10,194 nucleotides of DNA from Chitinophagales bacterium. Its GTDB lineage: Bacteria; Bacteroidota; Bacteroidia; Chitinophagales; UBA2359. Positions 6,361 through 10,194 of the stretch are shown piece after piece (the stretch's first letter is position 1; every line of letters starts with the position of its first letter). A program made the position numbers and the translations under genes. The notes beneath the pieces are model-generated. The model was not told the origin of the DNA and did no database searches. It was given only the letters and a program-made list of their open reading frames with translations. Location of the stretch: assembly GCA_020629335.1 (NCBI GenBank), contig JAHDDN010000179.1, positions 1 through 10,194 of the forward strand, read 5' to 3'.

Positions 6361-8451
6361 TTACTTAGGATGATACATCTTTCCAACTTTCTTGAGTTTT
6401 TCAAGATTTAACTCTGCTGTTTTGGTTTTCATATTGACGTACATTTCTGTTTGATCGGTGCTGTGTGGATGGCCTTTTTTGAGACTATTACCGAAAGCAT
6501 TGATGGTTTCTAATTCTTCTAAACCATCTTTTCCATATTTTGCATAGAAGATGTAACTATCTCCTGCTTCCAACTTTAATTTACTCTTTTTATGAAATTC
6601 GAAATGAGCATTGGCTAAGGTGTTGGGGCCTCCATACATTGGATATTCCACACCATGCCTGATCGCCTTTTGTATCTCCCCTAATTCAACTTCTAAGGAA
6701 CCGTAGTGTTTTTTTAGGAACTTCTCCGCTTTTAACATCGCATTGACGATTTCTACTTCTGGAATATCTTTTTCAACATTTCCAAGTTGCTTTTTGATAT
6801 ACTCAATGAAATACAAGGATGAAACAGCCATTAGGCTGGCTTGTTTATTATTGATGTCATAGGAACCATCCCATTTATCAAAGACTCTTTTAAGTTCTGA
6901 TAATTCTGGATATTTATTAAATACTTTAGGTATTTGATCACCATTCATAAAATTTCTAAAAGACAAATCATTCTTATCTACGGCGATATTTTCTCTTATT
7001 TTTCTGGCTTCTTCAAAAGAAATTTTATCATATTTTTGGATGAGATTTGCAAAGCTATTGGCTCTAATGGTATTACTGCTTGGCAATACAAAACCTTTTG
7101 GAAAATCAGCGGGTTTTAGATTTTCATTGGGGGCTGTCATTTTGTAAACGGTATTATTACAATTATAGACATAGCCACATTTCGGATTTTTGATTTGTGG
7201 TAAATCACTGACTGGATGTATTTTTTTTAGATCCCAATTATTTTCTGAAGTGCTGCCATCTAAAATAGTGGACCAATCAAATTTTTCATTTCTATAAGGA
7301 TGATTAAAGTTACTTAAGTGATAGATATTTCCCTCCTTATCAGCATAGGTGATTGTTTGGGCAGGTAAGCCTTGTATATTTACCGCCTCCATAAACTCCT
7401 CCATATTTTTGGCCAAACCCATTTTATACCATTGTTCGGGCAATCTAATATTATAAAACACACTTGATTTATAAGAATAGAATCCTGACTCCTTTTCAAA
7501 GGTTGGGCCATAAGCACTCCAATAATATTTTTTACCTACGGGAATAACTAAAGGACCTACTTTGACTTTAAGCTTGGCTTTTTTCACTTCCAGAGGGAGC
7601 CATTCTCCATCATATTTATAATGATATTTCTTAGTCGGATGCATTTCTAATTGATAAATATCCGCTGTGTTTTGATAATTAGTAGTGTGCGACCAACCTA
7701 GATTTTTATTGGTTCCAATTACAGGGGTAAGTCCTCCAACAGAAAAGGTAACTCCATGTATATCGTAGCCTTCTTCACTATGTACGCTAACTTCCCAAAA
7801 ATTCCCCATCGTATTGACAGGTTGATGTGGATTGCCTACTAAATAGGTTTTTCCATCTTCGGTGATATTGGGGCTATAAGCCATCGCATTTGATCCTTTT
7901 GCCGCTTGTTCCATTAAAGCATAGTCGTAGTTTTTATCTAATAACTTCCCTAATTCTAAAACCGAATTATGTAGTAGCAGCATCTGATAGCTATAAACTT
8001 CTAATATTTTTTTGGGAGTCAAGGGAAAGATTTTATTAGACCTAACCTCCTTTGGATGCAAATTCGCATATTGATTTACTGCTTGTGCATATGCCCATAA
8101 CATCTTTTCATATTCGGGGTTAACATCTTGTTTATATCGGCTTTCTACGAACTCCTCTACTTTGAAAACTTCAAAGATGAGATCCAGAACGGCGCCATTT
8201 TTACCCATTAATCTACCCGCCATGCCTTTGGTAGCCGCAAAATTTTCTTGCATTAAGTGAAAATTATCTTCACACTGTGCCCAGGCAATTCCATAAATTG
8301 CTTCCAGATCTGTTTTGGTAAAAATGTGAGGGACTCCATAATCATCTCTTACGATTTCAATATTGTTGACATTGATTTCAACTTGTGCGTAAAGATGGGT
8401 TAGGATAAATAGACTAAGGAGACTTATTACAAAACGCTTGGTTTTTTTCAT
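6361..8451 (-). CDS. Secreted Ntn-hydrolase acylase, penicillin acylase / aculeacin A acylase family
   Basis: 696 residues, ATG start, signal peptide at about 1-22 (MKKTKRF, hydrophobic core, LYAQ). The mature part opens with IVRDDYGVPHIF, the family's N-terminal signature, then GIAWAQCEDN. G186-S187-N188 (KGSNAM) is the autoproteolysis site: cleavage before S187 makes Ser the N-terminal nucleophile of the beta subunit, with the alpha subunit and linker before it. Further marks are GNPHQP (206-211), LGWSHTTN (251-258), YADKEGNIYH, and the late region HGVEYPMYGG and GHPHSTDQ, corresponding to the family's SPHYxDQ. Length fits the family. Members hydrolyse amides: penicillins, N-acyl-homoserine lactones, lipopeptide or N-acyl chains. 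The substrate here cannot be told, so quorum quenching is only a possibility. A TATATTTG box lies 5 bases before the ATG. The gene stands alone between the sulfotransferase (98 bp upstream) and the repeat cluster. Confidence 0.9.
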   Translation of the reverse strand: MKKTKRFVISLLSLFILTHLYAQVEINVNNIEIVRDDYGVPHIFTKTDLEAIYGIAWAQCEDNFHLMQENFAATKGMAGRLMGKNGAVLDLIFEVFKVEEFVESRYKQDVNPEYEKMLWAYAQAVNQYANLHPKEVRSNKIFPLTPKKILEVYSYQMLLLHNSVLELGKLLDKNYDYALMEQAAKGSNAMAYSPNITEDGKTYLVGNPHQPVNTMGNFWEVSVHSEEGYDIHGVTFSVGGLTPVIGTNKNLGWSHTTNYQNTADIYQLEMHPTKKYHYKYDGEWLPLEVKKAKLKVKVGPLVIPVGKKYYWSAYGPTFEKESGFYSYKSSVFYNIRLPEQWYKMGLAKNMEEFMEAVNIQGLPAQTITYADKEGNIYHLSNFNHPYRNEKFDWSTILDGSTSENNWDLKKIHPVSDLPQIKNPKCGYVYNCNNTVYKMTAPNENLKPADFPKGFVLPSSNTIRANSFANLIQKYDKISFEEARKIRENIAVDKNDLSFRNFMNGDQIPKVFNKYPELSELKRVFDKWDGSYDINNKQASLMAVSSLYFIEYIKKQLGNVEKDIPEVEIVNAMLKAEKFLKKHYGSLEVELGEIQKAIRHGVEYPMYGGPNTLANAHFEFHKKSKLKLEAGDSYIFYAKYGKDGLEELETINAFGNSLKKGHPHSTDQTEMYVNMKTKTAELNLEKLKKVGKMYHPK

Positions 8452-8456
8452 AGGCT

Positions 8457-8464
8457 CAAATATA
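8457..8464 (-). promoter_or_regulatory. Candidate Bacteroidota -7 box TATATTTG for the acylase
   Basis: TATATTTG on the - strand fits the Bacteroidota -7 consensus TAnnTTTG exactly. It ends 5 bases before the ATG at 8451, so a transcript from it would be leaderless or nearly so. A TTG further upstream is too distant for a proper -33 element, so the box may be chance in AT-rich DNA. Confidence 0.35.
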
Positions 8465-8549
8465 ATGAATGATATTAAAGAAGAAAAATTTCAATCATAT
8501 GGTTTAATACCTTTTCAGTAGCTAGCAGTAATTTATTTTGTCCGCTTAC

Positions 8550-9470
8550 TTACTCATAATATCGTGCAGTAATTTCGTTACTTAAGAAGAAATCTTTTGC
8601 CAGCTCATTACTTTTAAGCAATAATTCTTCGTTCAGGAGTTGTTTACCTTCTCCGACCTTGCCTTTTCTAATGAAGTTATTATAAATTTTCTTATTATCT
8701 GGTTGATCTCCAAACTTAGTTTCATGTTTTTTCATAAAATCGAAAGCGGTTCTTTCTATTACTCTTTCTTTATGAGAGGAAGACAATTCTATTCCTAAGA
8801 AATCTGCTATTCTATCTATCTGTTTGCTTTTATCGGCTATGGTATCCTCATAATTTACGTAAAGGATCTCTAAGTTAGATTCGTTTTTGAGACAAGCTTT
8901 ATTATACTTATACCAATGCTCTATCATAGGAGGTGCCCATTCTTCAAATGACTTTTCTTCTTGATAATAGTCCTTCAAATGTTGATAAAAGGATGCTAAT
9001 ACATCTTTCAATTCTCTTATTAAAAATAGAAATTTTCCTTTTTTGACATGACTTAGGAAAGAATAGCTATCATGATATTTTATTAATCTCCTTTGAGCAG
9101 AATAATCAAACTTTTTTCCGAATGCCAATTGCCAAGATGGCCAGGGAGAAACATCATAAATGTGTTCAAAATCCATTGAGCCATCAGTGGTCATTTGATA
9201 AAGCATCATTTGGGTTAGGGTGGTTCCTGATTTGGCATGACTGACTATATGGACATCTAAATCACGTTCACCCATTTCTTCCAGTATTTTTCTAAATTGC
9301 AAGTATCTACTAAATCTACCTAATTTAAGACTTGCTTTTTTTACTAAGTCTCTTTCTTCTTTCCAAATTGCATAATCTGGAAAATGCTTAGTCTCATCAT
9401 ACTCTGTTATCGCTTGTAGAAATTCTTTATCAAACATAGGTTTAGGATTTTGTGAATAATAGAAATCCAA
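8550..9470 (-). CDS. PAPS-dependent sulfotransferase (Sulfotransfer_1 family)
   Basis: 306 residues from the TTG at 9470, or 295 from the ATG at 9437 (M12). No in-frame ATG lies upstream before a stop, so the start is uncertain. No signal peptide or membrane helix; cytoplasmic. The 5'-phosphosulfate-binding loop is HAKSGTTLTQM (78-88), a variant of the usual PKSGTTW. H133 in IKYHD sits where the catalytic base is found. The 3'-phosphate-binding motif is RELKDVLAS (R152, S160). RKGKVGEGK (268-276) matches the C-terminal RKGxxGDWK motif. Length is typical of cytosolic SULT-like enzymes. It moves sulfonate from PAPS to a hydroxyl or amine; the acceptor is unknown. The C-terminal stub of a second copy lies just upstream, so this was a tandem pair. 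It is 98 bp upstream of the acylase gene. Confidence 0.88.
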   Translation of the reverse strand: MDFYYSQNPKPMFDKEFLQAITEYDETKHFPDYAIWKEERDLVKKASLKLGRFSRYLQFRKILEEMGERDLDVHIVSHAKSGTTLTQMMLYQMTTDGSMDFEHIYDVSPWPSWQLAFGKKFDYSAQRRLIKYHDSYSFLSHVKKGKFLFLIRELKDVLASFYQHLKDYYQEEKSFEEWAPPMIEHWYKYNKACLKNESNLEILYVNYEDTIADKSKQIDRIADFLGIELSSSHKERVIERTAFDFMKKHETKFGDQPDNKKIYNNFIRKGKVGEGKQLLNEELLLKSNELAKDFFLSNEITARYYE

Positions 9471-9517
9471 TATAGGAATTATTTTAGAACATGTTTAAAT
9501 TTTACAATATATTTGTA

Positions 9518-9580
9518 TCAAATTTCCTCGTAATAGCGTGCTGTAATTTTATTAGTTAAATAGAATTCTTTAATGCGGCC
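9518..9580 (-). pseudogene. C-terminal stub of a second sulfotransferase
   Basis: On the - strand the frame ending at the TGA (9520-9518) reads GRIKEFYLTNKITARYYEEI. This matches the end of the intact sulfotransferase, LAKDFFLSNEITARYYE, with ITARYYE identical, and similarity is visible at the DNA level too. No start codon or remaining domain exists: upstream, the sequence becomes structured repeat copy B from about 9583. It is a remnant of a tandem paralogue, 48 bp before the TTG start of the intact gene. Confidence 0.8.
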
Positions 9581-9582
9581 CT

Positions 9583-9708
9583 GATAGAAACGGTATGTGG
9601 CGTAATGGGGAGGCTTGTGGAGCAAGGAGCTACGTAGGCTGGCCTGAAAGGCAGGCAAGTAGCGACTATGCGGAACAGACTCCACATAGCTACATAAGAG
9701 TGGATAGC
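9583..9708 (+). repeat. Structured intergenic repeat, copy B (possible ncRNA or mobile element)
   Basis: Diverged copy of 6169-6293, opposite strand. Conserved edges are GATAGAAACGG and AGAGTGGATAGC. Fold: closing helix TATGTGGC (9594-9601) with GCTACATA (9689-9696), one G·T; arm 1 CTTG/CAAG (9614-9617, 9623-9626), loop TGGAG; arm 2 GCTAC/GTAGC (9629-9633, 9659-9663) capped by CTGGCCT-GAA-AGGCAG (9639-9654); arm 3 CTATGCGGA/TCCACATAG (9666-9674, 9681-9689), one C·A mismatch. An alternative pairing of TGTGGAG (9616-9622) with CTCCACA (9680-9686) is also possible. It starts where the sulfotransferase stub ends. No open frame of note. Confidence 0.7.
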
Positions 9709-9736
9709 AGGATTAAGCCGCCCAAATAATTGCAAT

Positions 9737-9775
9737 AAAAAAAGGGAGAAATATGAATTCCTCCCTGTCTTTTTT
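9737..9775 (-). terminator. Terminator of the cold-shock gene
   Basis: AGGGAG (9743-9748) pairs with CTCCCT (9761-9766) over a 12-base loop. On the - strand T7 follows (9743-9737, its first T being the last base of the stem), which suits the end of the cold-shock gene 13 bp away. A T-run at 9770-9775 on the + strand would let it act in both directions. Confidence 0.7.
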
Positions 9776-9787
9776 ATTTAATATTGA

Positions 9788-10194
9788 TTATTTGATCAGT
9801 TTTACTTCAACCGCTATTGGACCTTTAGGGCCATTACTGACTTCAAATTGAACTTTGTCGCTATCACCGATTTGGTCAATTACATTAGCCACGTGTACGA
9901 AAATACTTTCTTGTGTTTCATCATCAATAATAAAGCCGTATCCTTTTTCAGTATTAAAAAACTTAACGAAGCCTTTTCGGATAGGATCTAATTCGATATC
10001 TTCTTTCTTTGGAACGCTAACTTGAATATCTTCTGCCTTGATTTTACTCTTTCTGGCTGGATCTGGTGGAGTGGAAGTTAAGTTTCCGTTTTCATCCACA
10101 TACATGAATTCCACTTCTTTCTTACCTTCTAGTTTTTTCTGCTGTTTTCTTTCAGCTTTTTCTTGATTCTTTTTTCTTCTTTTCTTTTCTCTTT
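9788..10194 (-). CDS. Cold-shock-domain protein with Lys-rich N-terminal extension (5' end outside window)
   Basis: The frame stays open to the right edge, giving 135 codons; the in-frame GTG at 10114 is internal, not the start. The upstream part reads K/R/E/Q-rich (REKKRRKKNQEKAERKQQ...), then YVDENGNLTSTPPDP, a layout familiar from Bacteroidota cold-shock proteins of about 150 residues. The C-terminal 65 residues or so are the cold-shock OB-fold: GFVKFFN, RNP1 KGYGFI, RNP2 IFVHV, and the final strand GPKGPIAVEV. It should bind single-stranded RNA or DNA as an RNA chaperone or antiterminator; the basic tail probably adds nucleic-acid contacts (inference). The terminator directly downstream suggests it ends its own transcript. 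Confidence 0.92.
   Translation of the reverse strand, partial: REKKRRKKNQEKAERKQQKKLEGKKEVEFMYVDENGNLTSTPPDPARKSKIKAEDIQVSVPKKEDIELDPIRKGFVKFFNTEKGYGFIIDDETQESIFVHVANVIDQIGDSDKVQFEVSNGPKGPIAVEVKLIK

Noticed and set aside
6129..6368. 79-codon + strand open frame
   Set aside because: It runs through structured repeat copy A; the reading is Cys/Pro/Ser-rich and irregular, with no domain, and the stem structure explains the sequence better.
6361..8451. Quorum-quenching AHL acylase or penicillin-degrading enzyme
   Set aside because: The fold and nucleophile are clear, but substrate range varies widely in the family and no residue pattern I can read fixes it.
10112..10114. GTG as start of the cold-shock gene
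   Set aside because: The frame continues to the right edge with the Lys-rich extension typical of Bacteroidota homologues.

Overview
The window looks like a stretch of an AT-rich Bacteroidota chromosome. The class Saprospiria or a relative is a guess from gene style, not from a marker gene. The clues are the lysine-rich N-terminal extension on a cold-shock protein with the stretch YVDENGN..TPPDP, signal peptides ending in the FAQ/YAQ style, a TATATTTG box that fits the Bacteroidota -7 consensus TAnnTTTG, and little use of Shine-Dalgarno sites.

Layout. On the + strand, 1-2873 holds the ravA/viaA pair. It consists of the 3' part of a MoxR/RavA-type AAA+ ATPase, cut by the left edge, then a 131-bp gap with two hairpin repeats, then a ViaA-like VWA-domain protein and a terminator at 2890-2928. 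Everything to the right of that is on the - strand. From right to left it holds: a cold-shock-domain protein cut by the right edge; its terminator; a PAPS-dependent sulfotransferase with the C-terminal stub of a second one just upstream; a secreted Ntn-hydrolase acylase; a secreted NTF2-like/DJ-1 fusion; and a class C beta-lactamase-fold serine hydrolase with four C-terminal membrane helices. The last two genes are 46 bp apart and probably form one operon.

The two gene-poor stretches are the most interesting part. The 402 bp at 5959-6360 hold an imperfect inverted repeat, a GTAG-type REP hairpin and copy A of a structured repeat of about 125 bp. The 317 bp at 9471-9787 hold the sulfotransferase stub, copy B of the same repeat in opposite orientation, and a terminator. 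Copies A and B have diverged a good deal but fold into the same branched shape, and several paired positions have changed together. That argues for selection on an RNA or single-stranded DNA structure. Copy B begins where the sulfotransferase stub loses its reading, so it probably marks the breakpoint of the lost gene.

The genes do not form one obvious pathway. RavA-ViaA is a cytoplasmic chaperone-like pair. The - strand group is three exported enzymes plus a cytoplasmic sulfotransferase, which could reflect envelope or small-molecule modification, but no substrate can be read from the sequence. I saw no rRNA, tRNA, CRISPR array or transposase gene.
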